Source of the DNA: Porphyridium purpureum
Lineage: Eukaryota > Rhodophyta > Bangiophyceae > Porphyridiales > Porphyridiaceae
Direction: 5' to 3'
Length of the DNA: 64,000 bases
Assembly (NCBI GenBank): GCA_008690995.1
Contig: VRMN01000002.1
Coordinates: 310,001 to 374,000, forward strand
Below the pieces are notes generated by a model that made no database searches, was not told the DNA's origin, and saw only the letters and a program-made list of their open reading frames with translations. Position numbers and translations under genes: made by a program. Positions 1 through 9,506 of the stretch are shown here, in pieces (positions within the stretch are counted from its first letter, which is position 1; each line of letters begins with the position of its first letter).

Positions 1-2
1 CC

Positions 3-494
3 GAGCAGCTACACTGCCTGTACGACCGCATAGGGTGTGACCAGGTTGCGCGCATGGAGCTGTATTATCTCAACTGCCAGCGGTTACGCGCCGAGTTCTA
101 CCGGCGGGAACGCGTGGACCTGTGGAAGTATGCGTCGCGGCGCGGGCGGTACCGCGGTGAGGAGCCGCAAGTGGCAGGGCCCGTGGAGGCCAAAGTACAG
201 GATATCATTGCGCAGAACCGGATGCGCATCAACATTGCTCACGAGCGGATAAAGCAAGGCGCGCTGCTGCGCGAGGTGATGCTGACACTGTACACGCTCA
301 GCGACCAGCAGTTGCGCGGGGACTACATGCGCGCGCTGGACTATGAAATGGAGCGCCTGGACCGCCGCATCATTCGCGGCATCTTTGCACTCGGCGTGCT
401 GCTCCTGGCGCTCGCCACCTACTCTCTCCTCCGGTTTCCACCCACGGGCTTTGGCTTGTCCCGCAAGTTTGTCGAGTTCAACAAGAGCGCATGA
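3..494 (+). CDS. C-terminal part of an unrecognised protein with a C-terminal membrane segment
   Basis: The frame is open from the window's first bases, so the true start lies outside; the first internal ATG is at 54. The visible part is helical and charged (many Arg, Glu and Gln), as in a coiled coil. It ends with one hydrophobic segment (GIFALGVLLLALATYSLL) about 30 residues before the stop, which looks like a tail anchor or last membrane helix. I do not recognise the family and assign no function. The next gene, GID4, starts 191 bp downstream on the same strand. Confidence 0.5.
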   Translation, partial: EQLHCLYDRIGCDQVARMELYYLNCQRLRAEFYRRERVDLWKYASRRGRYRGEEPQVAGPVEAKVQDIIAQNRMRINIAHERIKQGALLREVMLTLYTLSDQQLRGDYMRALDYEMERLDRRIIRGIFALGVLLLALATYSLLRFPPTGFGLSRKFVEFNKSA

Positions 495-685
495 CGCGCT
501 GACGAAGTAGGGTTCTGCATTTCATAATAAAAGTGAGTTGTTTTGATAGGAAGATTCGCACTGTGACGCAGCGTGCAGGAATTGGAGCGCGACGCGGGCG
601 AGTGAGTTGAGCGGAACAGAGGCAGGGGAGGAATAAGATTGTACGTTGGAGACGGTTTGCTGCGGTGGATGCGTGAGCTTGAATA

Positions 686-1789
686 ATGCCTGGTCGCGGC
701 GAGGTGGACGCAGGTACTAGGCATGGTGATTCGGGCAGGCAGGCAAAGAAGATGCGCGGCGCGGAGCAGCAGCCATGCGGACCGCAAGTAGTGCAGCTCA
801 ACTCGTTCTTGTGCGCGGGTCAGCTGTTCGCCGGCACGCAGAATATCAACAAGCAGGGCCCGCTGCTCTCTCCGCGCTCGGCCTCGCCAGCGCACTTTTA
901 CAGCCACATCGAGCGCCATTTCCAGCTCGCGCATTTCCAGTCCCCGCGTTCCGTGCTCGCCGCGGCCGCAGCCCGCCGCGCTGATCCGCGCCGTCTGCCG
1001 CGCAGACTCTCGCCTGAGCTGCTGGACGATATACGTGCGCCTTGGAGCCAGCGATATCCGGGAGGATATCCTGGCTCGTCGGAGGTGATTGGTCATCCGC
1101 GAAACTGGGCCCCGCCACCAAACCCCTGGCGCGCGTCGCGTGCCGGAAGCCGCGGCACCGGGACCGGAACCGGGACCGGCAATGTGGCGCGCGCCATTCT
1201 CGAGAATGCGAACGGCGCAGTAGCCGCAAGAGCAGACGCAGGCGTGTCGGACGAGATGTTCAATGATGGCGACGAAGTAATGACATCGAGCGAATGGGCG
1301 GTGAACGTTCGGATTCTGTCCACTGACTACGCGCGCGGAACGCTGTGCGGAGTCATGGAGGCTGTCAACGTTCCAAAGACGCCGTCCCCAGTGCTCACGT
1401 TCTGGGAAGGTGAGATTATTGATAATCGTAATGCCTTCTTTCACACGGGCCGCTGGGACGCGTCGCGTGAGCATGATCTCCAGCACTGGTCCAAGTTTGA
1501 TGCGTTCGCACCGCTGCGCAGCCGCGTGATGCGCGATGGTGGCGTGAATATCGACCTCAGCGACTCGCGTCACGTGTTCATGCGATGGAAAGAAGAATTC
1601 TTTGTGAACGTCGGCCCGGACTGCGGTCTCACGATTGACGGCTTTTATTATCTGTGTCTGGATCGCGAGACTGGCTTTCTGGAAGGGTACTACCACGACC
1701 CGGGCAGCGCACCCTTCCAACGACTGCAGCTGCAGGCCTCCTCAACCGGTCGCGGCGGGTTCGCGTGGGGTGACTTTGAGTTTCTCTAG
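686..1789 (+). CDS. GID4: GID4/Vid24-like substrate receptor of the GID/CTLH ubiquitin ligase
   Basis: GID4 is a beta-barrel that recognises Pro/N-degrons and presents the protein to the GID/CTLH E3 ligase; in yeast this removes gluconeogenic enzymes. The 367-residue product carries the family's C-terminal core in order: WAVNVRIL, LTFWEGEII, the HWSKFDAF stretch, VFMRWKEEFFV and IDGFYYLCLD, then GYYHDPGSAPFQRLQL. The first conserved strand (LFAGTQ, about residue 50) is separated from the rest by about 150 low-complexity residues, including a Gly-Thr run, where other GID4 proteins have only a few. The ATG at 686 is the first in frame. It is tail-to-tail with the helicase gene, with 71 bp between the two stop codons. 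The core assignment is firm; the insertion is unusual. Confidence 0.87.
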   Translation: MPGRGEVDAGTRHGDSGRQAKKMRGAEQQPCGPQVVQLNSFLCAGQLFAGTQNINKQGPLLSPRSASPAHFYSHIERHFQLAHFQSPRSVLAAAAARRADPRRLPRRLSPELLDDIRAPWSQRYPGGYPGSSEVIGHPRNWAPPPNPWRASRAGSRGTGTGTGTGNVARAILENANGAVAARADAGVSDEMFNDGDEVMTSSEWAVNVRILSTDYARGTLCGVMEAVNVPKTPSPVLTFWEGEIIDNRNAFFHTGRWDASREHDLQHWSKFDAFAPLRSRVMRDGGVNIDLSDSRHVFMRWKEEFFVNVGPDCGLTIDGFYYLCLDRETGFLEGYYHDPGSAPFQRLQLQASSTGRGGFAWGDFEFL

Positions 1790-1860
1790 GTAAAGTCGAG
1801 ACGAGTAAATGCATGCACAAGGAGGAACGATTCTGCGAGCGAGCAGCATAGCGCCAAGGT

Positions 1861-4203
1861 TTATCGCTTGCGTAATTTTCTATCAGAGTTGCCAGTTGGC
1901 GCGCGAGCTTTCTTCGCTTTCCGCTGAAGACTAAAGTCATGCTCACGCTGCGCCAGCTCCTCCTTTCGAGCTTCTTCACGCTGGCGCTTTCCGCGCTCAA
2001 TCTTCTTTAGCTTCTTGTCCGATACATTCGCGCCATTCTTGCTTCCACCCCCAACACTTGACTTTCCGTCACTGCTTTTGCCCGAGGCTGATGCGGGAGC
2101 GCCGCGAGTCAGCGCGTGCTGTTTGGTTAAACTGCGCACCTCGTCCTTTTGTTTCTTGGTCTGGAACCACGTGCGCGCGGGTCGGGATGCAATTTCTTCT
2201 TGATGGACCATCAGGTTGCTAGCCTTGGCGACTTCCATTTCGGCCAGGCGCAACTGCTTTTCATCACGTTCTTCTCTCAGGACTTCGGCCAGCTGCGCAC
2301 CGGCCGCGTCGATCCTTTCGCGCCACTTGTTGGTAACGCTCACCGGCACCGTGCGCTGCGTGAGCTTCTCCAGCGCTCGCTTGTGAATGTCATTCAGCAG
2401 TTTGCGCTCCGAATCCATAATGAGACTCACCGCTCGCCCGCCGCGACCCGCACGGGCCGTTCGGCCAACGCGATGCACGTACTCCTTCACCGTTCTGGGC
2501 ATGTCGTAGTTGATCACAGTTTCGATGCCCACAATATCCAGGCCACGCGCCGCGAGATCTGTACAAAGCAGAAAATCGACATTGCCGTCGCGAAAATTTT
2601 CCAACGACTCGAGCCGCTGCACTTGCGCCAGATTTCCGTGCAGCTCACCTGCCTTGAGTCCAAACAGGCCGAACAAAATTTTGAAGCGGTGCGCCTTGTG
2701 CTTCTGGGCAAAGAAAATGATTGTTTTGGTCCTGAAACTGCGGGAAACAAGAGCCAGCAGAATGGCATCGCGATTCTGCTCATTCTTGCCTCGGATGCGC
2801 ACAAACTCCTGATCTAGCGAGCTGGCCACGTCCATGATTGGGTCCGCAGCGATGCGAATTGGATTATCTAGCGACATGTTCACCAGCCACTCCACCTGTC
2901 CCGTCAGCGTGGCACTGAACAACAAAGTCTGACGCTTCTTTGGGAGGAATCGCAACAGCTCGTCCATCTCGTCCTTGAATCCCATTTCCAGCATTCGGTC
3001 GGCCTCGTCAATCACCAAGACTTCCACGTCTTCCAATGAAAAGCCCTGCGTATTGCGCAAGTGGTCGATGAGCCGACCGGGCGTCGCAACAACAATATCG
3101 GGCTTGCTGCGAAGCTGAACCTCTTGCTCCTTCGACGACAGTCCGCCTACGGTCAGTGCTGCGCGAAGCGCAGTGAATTTGAGCAGGCTCGAGACCACTG
3201 CATGACACTGAATGGCCAGCTCACGACTGGGCAAGAGCATAATCACACGAGTCGCGAGCATGTTTGCCCTAGCACCTTTGGATGCTTGATTCAGTTGAAT
3301 TAGTCGCTCGATGATCGGCAACGCAAATGCGCCGGTCTTTCCTGACCCTGTGACCGCGCTTCCGCACACATCGCGCCCTTCAAGGGCAATGGGAAGCGTT
3401 TTGAGCTGAATGGGGGTCGGCACGTGCCAACCCATCAGCTCGATGGCCTTCAGCAAAGGTTTTGACATCTTCAAATCTGCAAAGGACCGACGCTTCTGCA
3501 TTTGCTTCTTTGCTTCGGCAAGAAGATGCTCCGGGCGTTTATATCGCTCTCGAAATGCATCGTGCGGCTCAGTGTCCTGCTCCGCATCAGATTGGGCGCC
3601 ACTTCCTTCTGTTTGGGCTGTGGTCACGTGGTCAGCGCGCGAGAGCCCTGTGTTTTGCTTGTGTTTGAGGGGCGCTTCATCCGCTTCTCCAGCGTCGTCG
3701 CTATCGCTCTGTGATTCAGATTCTGAGCGGTCCGAGCCACTTTCCGAGTCGTCCTCACTCTCACCACCACTGCTGGTTGTATCCTCTTCGCTATCTGTCG
3801 GTGCGTGCGCCGGGTCCTCGTCTTCAGATGCTGGTCTCTTCCGCCTTTTAGCCGCGGCGTCTGACCCATTCAGCGCCCTCTGAATCTTCTCATCGACGGT
3901 GCTCTGCTTCGCGGACACCGGCAATGCCCACTGCTTCGCTTGTGTCAGATCCCACGCCTTGAGCAGGACCGGGTCGTCTGCTTCCGCAAACGCCAACTCA
4001 TCCGGCGCCTGCGATCCGTCACTCCCTGCGTCAGAACGACTACTCACACTGTGGTCCGACTCATTGCCACCCGCGCCCAGCTCGGGCAGCACCACAAACC
4101 CATCGACTTCTTTGTAAGTCATTGCCGCTGCCGCTGCCGCCGTCGCCAATACCGTCGCGTGTGCCGCTTCCGCTGATGCTCTAGCTACTGCTGCAGTCGC
4201 CAT
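1861..4203 (-). CDS. DRS1: DEAD-box RNA helicase, DDX27/Drs1-like (ribosome biogenesis)
   Basis: ATP-dependent RNA helicase of the DDX27/Drs1 group, which acts in the nucleolus in 60S subunit assembly. An acidic, Ser-rich N-terminus (about residues 50-200) is followed by the Q motif (GWHVPTPIQ), AVTGSGKT (I), PSRELAIQ (Ia), TPGRLIDHL (Ib), VIDEADRML (II), SAT (III), TDLAARGLDI (V) and HRVGRTARAGRGG (VI). A long Lys/Arg-rich tail follows, as expected for nucleolar localisation. The first ATG on this strand is at 4203; an open frame continues slightly further with no ATG, so I start at 4203. All catalytic motifs are intact. A copia element sits 54 bp upstream of the ATG, between this gene and its original promoter DNA. 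Confidence 0.9.
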   Translation of the reverse strand: MATAAVARASAEAAHATVLATAAAAAAMTYKEVDGFVVLPELGAGGNESDHSVSSRSDAGSDGSQAPDELAFAEADDPVLLKAWDLTQAKQWALPVSAKQSTVDEKIQRALNGSDAAAKRRKRPASEDEDPAHAPTDSEEDTTSSGGESEDDSESGSDRSESESQSDSDDAGEADEAPLKHKQNTGLSRADHVTTAQTEGSGAQSDAEQDTEPHDAFRERYKRPEHLLAEAKKQMQKRRSFADLKMSKPLLKAIELMGWHVPTPIQLKTLPIALEGRDVCGSAVTGSGKTGAFALPIIERLIQLNQASKGARANMLATRVIMLLPSRELAIQCHAVVSSLLKFTALRAALTVGGLSSKEQEVQLRSKPDIVVATPGRLIDHLRNTQGFSLEDVEVLVIDEADRMLEMGFKDEMDELLRFLPKKRQTLLFSATLTGQVEWLVNMSLDNPIRIAADPIMDVASSLDQEFVRIRGKNEQNRDAILLALVSRSFRTKTIIFFAQKHKAHRFKILFGLFGLKAGELHGNLAQVQRLESLENFRDGNVDFLLCTDLAARGLDIVGIETVINYDMPRTVKEYVHRVGRTARAGRGGRAVSLIMDSERKLLNDIHKRALEKLTQRTVPVSVTNKWRERIDAAGAQLAEVLREERDEKQLRLAEMEVAKASNLMVHQEEIASRPARTWFQTKKQKDEVRSLTKQHALTRGAPASASGKSSDGKSSVGGGSKNGANVSDKKLKKIERGKRQREEARKEELAQREHDFSLQRKAKKARAPTGNSDRKLRKR

Positions 4204-4252
4204 TCGCTCTTCGTCCTGCCTCTGCACACGCCGCCACGTCCCCCGCGCACGA

Positions 4253-4257
4253 CGTCA
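4253..4257. repeat. Target-site duplication, left copy (copia)
   Basis: CGTCA here matches CGTCA at 9821-9825 directly after the other LTR. Neither base outside the five matches, so the duplication is exactly 5 bp, normal for copia integrases. Confidence 0.9.
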
Positions 4258-4571
4258 CGTGGGAACGATGAGGTCCCGCTGAACCGCGGACTCCCGTGTT
4301 CACTTGGCCGGCGGTGCGGCATAAGTACGTTCTGTGGAGCGGCCGGGTCCCGGCCGGATAACTAGCGAAGGTAAGAGACTCTTTAGCGTGGTGAGGTAAA
4401 GGTTCGTCGTTTATTCGGAGCGATAGGGAGCCGGCGCAGAATCGTCTGCGCGCCTCGAAGAGTCCGCCATATTAGTGGCCCACGTGTTGCACGTTTCGCC
4501 GTGCGCACCCGCACCCCTTTCGGGCGTAGCATCGATCTTTCTCGGCCGATCCCTTGGAGCACCTCTCCAAG
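4258..4571 (+). repeat. 5' LTR of the copia element
   Basis: 314 bp, matching 9507-9820 base for base by eye. The shared sequence begins CGTGGG and ends CTCCAAG, so the ends are not the usual TG...CA; shifting the borders to TG...CA would destroy the target duplication. It contains a CACGTG palindrome at 4481-4486 and a GGCCGGG/CCCGGCC inverted repeat. As the left LTR lies next to the helicase gene, it may influence that gene's transcription. Confidence 0.93.
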
Positions 4572-4586
4572 GGTTATGAGCCCAGC
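4572..4586 (+). promoter_or_regulatory. Primer-binding site (half-tRNA type, initiator tRNA-Met)
   Basis: GGTTATGAGCCCAGC directly follows the LTR. It is the reverse complement of GCTGGGCTCATAACC, the anticodon stem-loop of eukaryotic initiator tRNA-Met with its CAT anticodon, not of a tRNA 3' end. Drosophila copia and yeast Ty5 are known to prime in this way. Confidence 0.8.
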
Positions 4587-4868
4587 GGCGGAAGCCGTCT
4601 GCGCGGATATTGATCACATGCTTAACTTCGTGTTCGCTTGATCGGTCGTGGGTTTATTTGGTTTGTATCATCTTTGCTTCGGGGAGTTGGCTCGTGTGGA
4701 ACGTCGGGTGTCAACTTCGGACGCGGTCGTTGTGTCTCGCTTGACATCGACCCCAACCGCGATACGGAGCTCGTGAGTGATAGAATCAAGAAGCGAAACA
4801 GTCCATCGCCGGGACCATCACGAGATCGTCGCGCCAGGAGGCGGACCTCGTGATCACGACTGTCGGTC

Positions 4869-7800
4869 ATGGACGACCGTGAGCAGGAGCAGTCACGTCT
4901 GCGCGCAATTATGGCAGCGAGACAGCAATCGTTGGAAGCACAACCTCTGCAGCAGGGTGGAGGTACGCAAGGCAATGCACAGGCTGGTCCATCGCCGACC
5001 GAGTTTGACATGTTGATGGCCAGGGTGAGAGCGGAATTATCCGCCGACTTACGCATGGCACAGCAGCGCATTGAGGGTCTGGAGAGCGATTTGGCGCACG
5101 AAAGAGCAGCGCGATCGGCTTTGGCGTCCGCGGGCGCGGGGCAGGTGGTTCATCAGCGGGGAAAGTTGCTTGAACCTGCACGTATGCCGGCGTATGACGG
5201 GAAAAGAGACCTAGTAAAGATCCTGACGTGGATTTCGGCGGCTCGCGACCGAGTGGTTGAGCCGTACAAGGACGAAGTCGCGGCGGTTGGCGAATCTTGG
5301 GACGACGCAGCCGAAAAGAGGGTCGTTCGAAACCTCGCTGGGTTCCTGACGGATGACGCGCAGTTGTGGTGGATTCGCCTGAGGGAGCAGCCGTTCACGG
5401 TTGAAGCATTTCTAGCCGCGCTCGAGATGCGGTTCGCCCCGGTGAACCCAGGCGCTCGGGCTAGAGATGAGCTGTTCGCGTTGGAGCAGAATGGCACGAG
5501 CGTGGAAGAGTATACAAATACTTTCTCCTCGCTCTGTCTGCGCATTGAAGACGCCACAGAGTCTGAATTGTTCGACAAGTACAAGCGAGGGCTTGACAAG
5601 GACATTAGGGTGCAAACCGAACTTAAGGGCACATCCAGCTTGGAAGAAGTTATCCGCGTAGCTTCGGAGATCGATGCCATCATGCACCCGGAACGCGCCC
5701 GGACTGCCAAGAAAGGGCAGACGCCCTACGGGGACGGACCGGCTCCCATGGAGCTGGGCTCCGCTGAGCGCGGCGGGAAAAGCGTAGGTGCTGGCAGCGG
5801 CGGTAAAAGAAAGAGTGGTCGAAAGAAGTGGAAGGCTCGGGACAGCGGGAGGAGAGATGGTCTGAAAAAGGATCAATGCGCCAACTGCAAACGCATAGGG
5901 CATTGGAAAAAGGATTGCCCGGAGCTCGCCGCACAGGCGGCTGAGCTGGAACTACTCACTGCGAGCACCAGACCAAAAGTCGAGAGGCTTGTGAAGAGAA
6001 AAATGTGGGTGAATGGTCACCAAGTCGACGCAGTGTTTGATACAGGCGCGACGAACACATATGCTTCGCTCGCTTTCTGTGAGAAAATTGGTGTGGCGGT
6101 GGACCGGCGCGCTGCCGTGGGAGGAGTTCGCTTGGCGGATGGTACCATGTGCAGGCCCGAAGGGACCGCGCGCCTGACGTTGAGAATGCATGGGGCTCGG
6201 GATGCAAAGTTGTCCGCGGTGGTACACAGAGCGCGTCACGAGCTCATAGTGGGCCTGGACTGGCTGAGGGCGCAGAAGGCGCATTTGTCCGTGGGAGGCA
6301 TGGAACTACTCAGCACGGATGCGGAGAAAATCAATGAGAAGCCCAATGAGCCAATTAGAGCCACAGAGCCGGTGAGGGTTCTAGACCACGACCTTTTGCA
6401 TATGCCTGCGAAGGAAGATTGTGGGATTTGTGCCCTGGGCAAAATACAGAGAGTGCGCGCGGTGCGTCGCAAAGAGAGTGACTCCAATGCAATCATCGGC
6501 TTTAATGAGGCCGTCTCCATTGATCTCGTGGACCCCTCCTCGGTTGGTGTGGATGGGACGAGATGGGTTCTGGTACACAAAGACATCGGAACGGGCTGGG
6601 TCTCTGTGACGGGCCTGAGGAATAAACTCGCCGACACGGCCTCGTTCGCGTTTCGAGAGATACAGCGGGGCCGCGGTTGGCCTCGGCTGGTGAAAAGCGA
6701 TGGCGGCGGAGAATTTGGAGGTGTTTTCGAAGACATGCTCCGAGACCACCTGGTTGCCCACGAAAAGGGCATAGCGAGGCGTTCAAACACGCATGCCAGT
6801 CAAGAGAGGCTTCACAGGGACATGAATGCGACGGTGAGGGCGCTTCTGATCCAGTCCGGGTTGCCATCGTCATGGTTCTGCTTCGCGGCTCGGTATTGGG
6901 CGGATGCTCGAAATCTCGTTTGGGCTGGGCGCGGAGGCGGTGCCACCGCGTACGAGAAACGATTCAATACTAAATGGAAATTGGAGCTGCCTGCGTTTGG
7001 CCGGGGCGTCGTAGTTTACGACGAGGCTTCCGACAAGAATGAACCGAAGGGCTCTGTCGCAATCGTGGTCGGTTTTCGGATACCAGAATCAGCAGTCATC
7101 AAACAACGACTGAATTGCCTGGTGATCCCTGTTTCAGATATGAGGCCGGCAGCGGCGCGATGGGTACAAGAATGGAAACTGCTCAAAGAAAAGTATCCCG
7201 TCGTAAGAAAACAGCTCAGGCCCGTTGAAGAAGAATTCGCCCGCCCGCCGGACCCTAAACCAGTTGCTGACGACGAGGGGCAGCAGTACCCTGGAAGCGG
7301 TAGGAATGATAAGAGCGACGAGACCGGCGAGACCTCGGAAACCGAGACGCCGGCCGACCCAAGAGAGAAAAGTAATGAGATTGAAACAGGTTTCAAAGAA
7401 TGCGTACGTGCAAACGGAACAGAAGCGCCTCCGACGGGGCCGCTCGCGACAGTAGACGGTCGATCGCGAAAGGGCTCGTGGAGCAGCGAGCAAATTGCGG
7501 CTATTTCGGGCGGCTTCACACGACTGGGTCCAAAGTGGTCGCAAATTATCAAAGAGAGTAAGGCCGCCTTGGCTGGTAAAACAGCGAAAGACGTGCGCTC
7601 GAAAGCGCAGGCGCTCGGATTGCTCGGCTCACAAGCCCAAGGTCTTGGCGAACACAGGCGCGGGAGGAGCGGGGCCTTGCGGCGCGCGAGGGTGAAGTTC
7701 GTAGAAGTTGCGGAAAAAGGGGTGTCGGCGCGGGCAGAGAAGGTCAGCGTGCCTCTTGCCGGAGCGACGGCCTTAGTTCAAGAGCTGCTGGTAACGCAGG

Positions 7801-9461
7801 TGATCGAATCCAAGAGTGCCATGGCCTCGAGTGCCGGTCGCGATGCTTTTGTCCGCGAGTTGACCGCGTTGAGAAGCGTCGGCGCGCTTCCGCTGGAGAA
7901 AGCGGTCGAGCGCAGAACGGCGACGCGAACGCCGCACGCACAGTTTGTGAAGCTGAAGGCCGTGTTCGGAATCAAAAATGCCGAACTAGGGCCCAGCGCG
8001 TGGAAACACAAGTGCCGACTTGTGTGTCAAGGGTGCGTGGTTAGAGACGCAACCGGAACCCTGGTTGTGAACCCATTTGATTGGGAGAAGCCGCCTGGTT
8101 TAGTAGCCATCAGGGCCGCATTAAGCGCAGCGCTGTTGGAGCACGGAGAACACGCTGACGCTGCGTTCTTCGACGTGGACAACGCATACGTACACGCGCC
8201 CCTCGGGGGTCCTCCGACATTCGTCGAATTAGCCGGTCTTACTCGCTGGTTGAGAGGTTGCATACCGTCCAGTCTGTCGTCAAAGCTCGAAGCCATGGAG
8301 AGGCCCGTCGTCAGGCTGCCCATGGCGCTGTATGGCTTGCCACGCAGCGGAAGCGACTTTGGAGCTCACGCACGGTCAAGACTTGAAGGTCTGGGTTGGA
8401 AAGAATCCGCCTCAGATAAGAACGTATACTGGAGAAAGCGTCTGGGTAAGACGGAATGGACAGTCCTATACGTTGATGATGGGGCGGTTTTCGGTGACAG
8501 TGGGGCAATACGGGAGGCGGTTGCGGAGATGAAAAAGGAGTTCTCCATCACCCGCGCGGTTGAATACATGCGCGAAGCGACAAAAGAAAACCCTGTGCGG
8601 TTCCTGGGCATCGGGTTCTATGTCGACAAAGACATGGACGGTGCCTGGGTGATGAGTTCACGAGAGTATGCACGGCATATGCTAGCAGACGGTCAAGAGA
8701 GGCAGGCGCGAAAGACTCCGATGTCTTGTAAGCCTGAGCCCGACAGAGATGGCGAGGTCTGTGACAAGAGCGTAAGACGCACCTTGGGGCGTATTTTGTG
8801 GCTGGTTCGGACAACCAGGCCAGATCTGGCATTCGCAGTTGGTACGGTAGCGCGCTGCACGGATCGCTGGGGTGAAGAAGCCGAAAAGGGCCTGAACGAC
8901 ATCATGCGGTACCTGCAGGGCAGTGCCGATGCGGTGTTGGTGTTTCGCGTGCCACCTCTTTCGGGTGCCGGCAGGGCCTTGCCTGTGTCTGTATCTTGTT
9001 ATACTGACGCAGACTTCAGCGCAGAGAGGTCGACTAGCGGCGTGTGCACTTTTTTTGTTGGTAAGAATACGAGACACCTTGTGGACTGGTCAAGTGGGCG
9101 GCAACGCCGGACCGCGACCTCAACCGCCGAGGCGGAACTGATCGCTGCACATACAGCAGTGCAGTATCGTGTCTTTCCGCTGGGCGTGTTTATCGAAGAA
9201 TGGCACAATGCATGGCCAAAGGTGGCCATGTATGTCGACAATGAGACCGCGCTAAACGCGATCAACAAGGGATGGAGCGACAAGATGTTGCATCTTCACA
9301 AGATGCAGAAAATCAGCCTGAAATGGCTGAACGAAGTGTCCAAGGACGGCCTGGCAGACTTCGTGCACGTGAACAGCAAAGACAATCTTGCAGACGGTTT
9401 GACGAAGAATCTCGCAGTCGACTCGTTCCAAAAGCAACGCCATGGTTGGTGCGTCGTCTGA
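4869..9461 (+). CDS. Copia gag-pol polyprotein with a Myb/SANT-like insert
   Basis: A single 1530-residue frame starting at ATG 4869, after a 297-bp leader. Order: Gag with a CCHC zinc knuckle (CANCKRIGHWKKDC, about residue 337); aspartic protease (FDTGATNTYAS, about 390); an integrase with a degenerate zinc-binding region (about 505-525) and D, D, E catalytic positions near 550, 613 and 647; a long hydrophilic linker; copia reverse transcriptase (FDVDNAYVHAPL about 1100, YVDDGAVF about 1200); and RNase H (SCYTDADFSAE, TAEAELIAA, VHVNSKDNLADGLTK). Inside the linker, at about 865-915, lies a Myb/SANT-like stretch (GSWSSEQIAAIS then GPKWSQI) not usual for copia. Gag and pol share one frame, as in many copia elements. 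It looks whole. Confidence 0.93.
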   Translation: MDDREQEQSRLRAIMAARQQSLEAQPLQQGGGTQGNAQAGPSPTEFDMLMARVRAELSADLRMAQQRIEGLESDLAHERAARSALASAGAGQVVHQRGKLLEPARMPAYDGKRDLVKILTWISAARDRVVEPYKDEVAAVGESWDDAAEKRVVRNLAGFLTDDAQLWWIRLREQPFTVEAFLAALEMRFAPVNPGARARDELFALEQNGTSVEEYTNTFSSLCLRIEDATESELFDKYKRGLDKDIRVQTELKGTSSLEEVIRVASEIDAIMHPERARTAKKGQTPYGDGPAPMELGSAERGGKSVGAGSGGKRKSGRKKWKARDSGRRDGLKKDQCANCKRIGHWKKDCPELAAQAAELELLTASTRPKVERLVKRKMWVNGHQVDAVFDTGATNTYASLAFCEKIGVAVDRRAAVGGVRLADGTMCRPEGTARLTLRMHGARDAKLSAVVHRARHELIVGLDWLRAQKAHLSVGGMELLSTDAEKINEKPNEPIRATEPVRVLDHDLLHMPAKEDCGICALGKIQRVRAVRRKESDSNAIIGFNEAVSIDLVDPSSVGVDGTRWVLVHKDIGTGWVSVTGLRNKLADTASFAFREIQRGRGWPRLVKSDGGGEFGGVFEDMLRDHLVAHEKGIARRSNTHASQERLHRDMNATVRALLIQSGLPSSWFCFAARYWADARNLVWAGRGGGATAYEKRFNTKWKLELPAFGRGVVVYDEASDKNEPKGSVAIVVGFRIPESAVIKQRLNCLVIPVSDMRPAAARWVQEWKLLKEKYPVVRKQLRPVEEEFARPPDPKPVADDEGQQYPGSGRNDKSDETGETSETETPADPREKSNEIETGFKECVRANGTEAPPTGPLATVDGRSRKGSWSSEQIAAISGGFTRLGPKWSQIIKESKAALAGKTAKDVRSKAQALGLLGSQAQGLGEHRRGRSGALRRARVKFVEVAEKGVSARAEKVSVPLAGATALVQELLVTQVIESKSAMASSAGRDAFVRELTALRSVGALPLEKAVERRTATRTPHAQFVKLKAVFGIKNAELGPSAWKHKCRLVCQGCVVRDATGTLVVNPFDWEKPPGLVAIRAALSAALLEHGEHADAAFFDVDNAYVHAPLGGPPTFVELAGLTRWLRGCIPSSLSSKLEAMERPVVRLPMALYGLPRSGSDFGAHARSRLEGLGWKESASDKNVYWRKRLGKTEWTVLYVDDGAVFGDSGAIREAVAEMKKEFSITRAVEYMREATKENPVRFLGIGFYVDKDMDGAWVMSSREYARHMLADGQERQARKTPMSCKPEPDRDGEVCDKSVRRTLGRILWLVRTTRPDLAFAVGTVARCTDRWGEEAEKGLNDIMRYLQGSADAVLVFRVPPLSGAGRALPVSVSCYTDADFSAERSTSGVCTFFVGKNTRHLVDWSSGRQRRTATSTAEAELIAAHTAVQYRVFPLGVFIEEWHNAWPKVAMYVDNETALNAINKGWSDKMLHLHKMQKISLKWLNEVSKDGLADFVHVNSKDNLADGLTKNLAVDSFQKQRHGWCVV

Positions 9462-9497
9462 ACCTCGAGACAGATTGGAGTCCGGCGATTTGCGCGT

Positions 9498-9504
9498 GAG
9501 GAGG
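9498..9504 (+). promoter_or_regulatory. Polypurine tract of the copia element
   Basis: GAGGAGG lies 2 bp before the 3' LTR, where plus-strand DNA synthesis is primed in LTR elements. It is short, so the call rests mainly on position. Confidence 0.5.
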
Positions 9505-9506
9505 CG

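Noticed and set aside
419-1720. 433-residue minus-strand open frame
   Set aside because: Antisense to GID4; Arg/His-rich composition without domains, typical of shadows in GC-rich DNA.
1629-2000. Frames at the convergent 3' ends of GID4 and the helicase
   Set aside because: Short overlaps of both genes in other frames, with no independent support.
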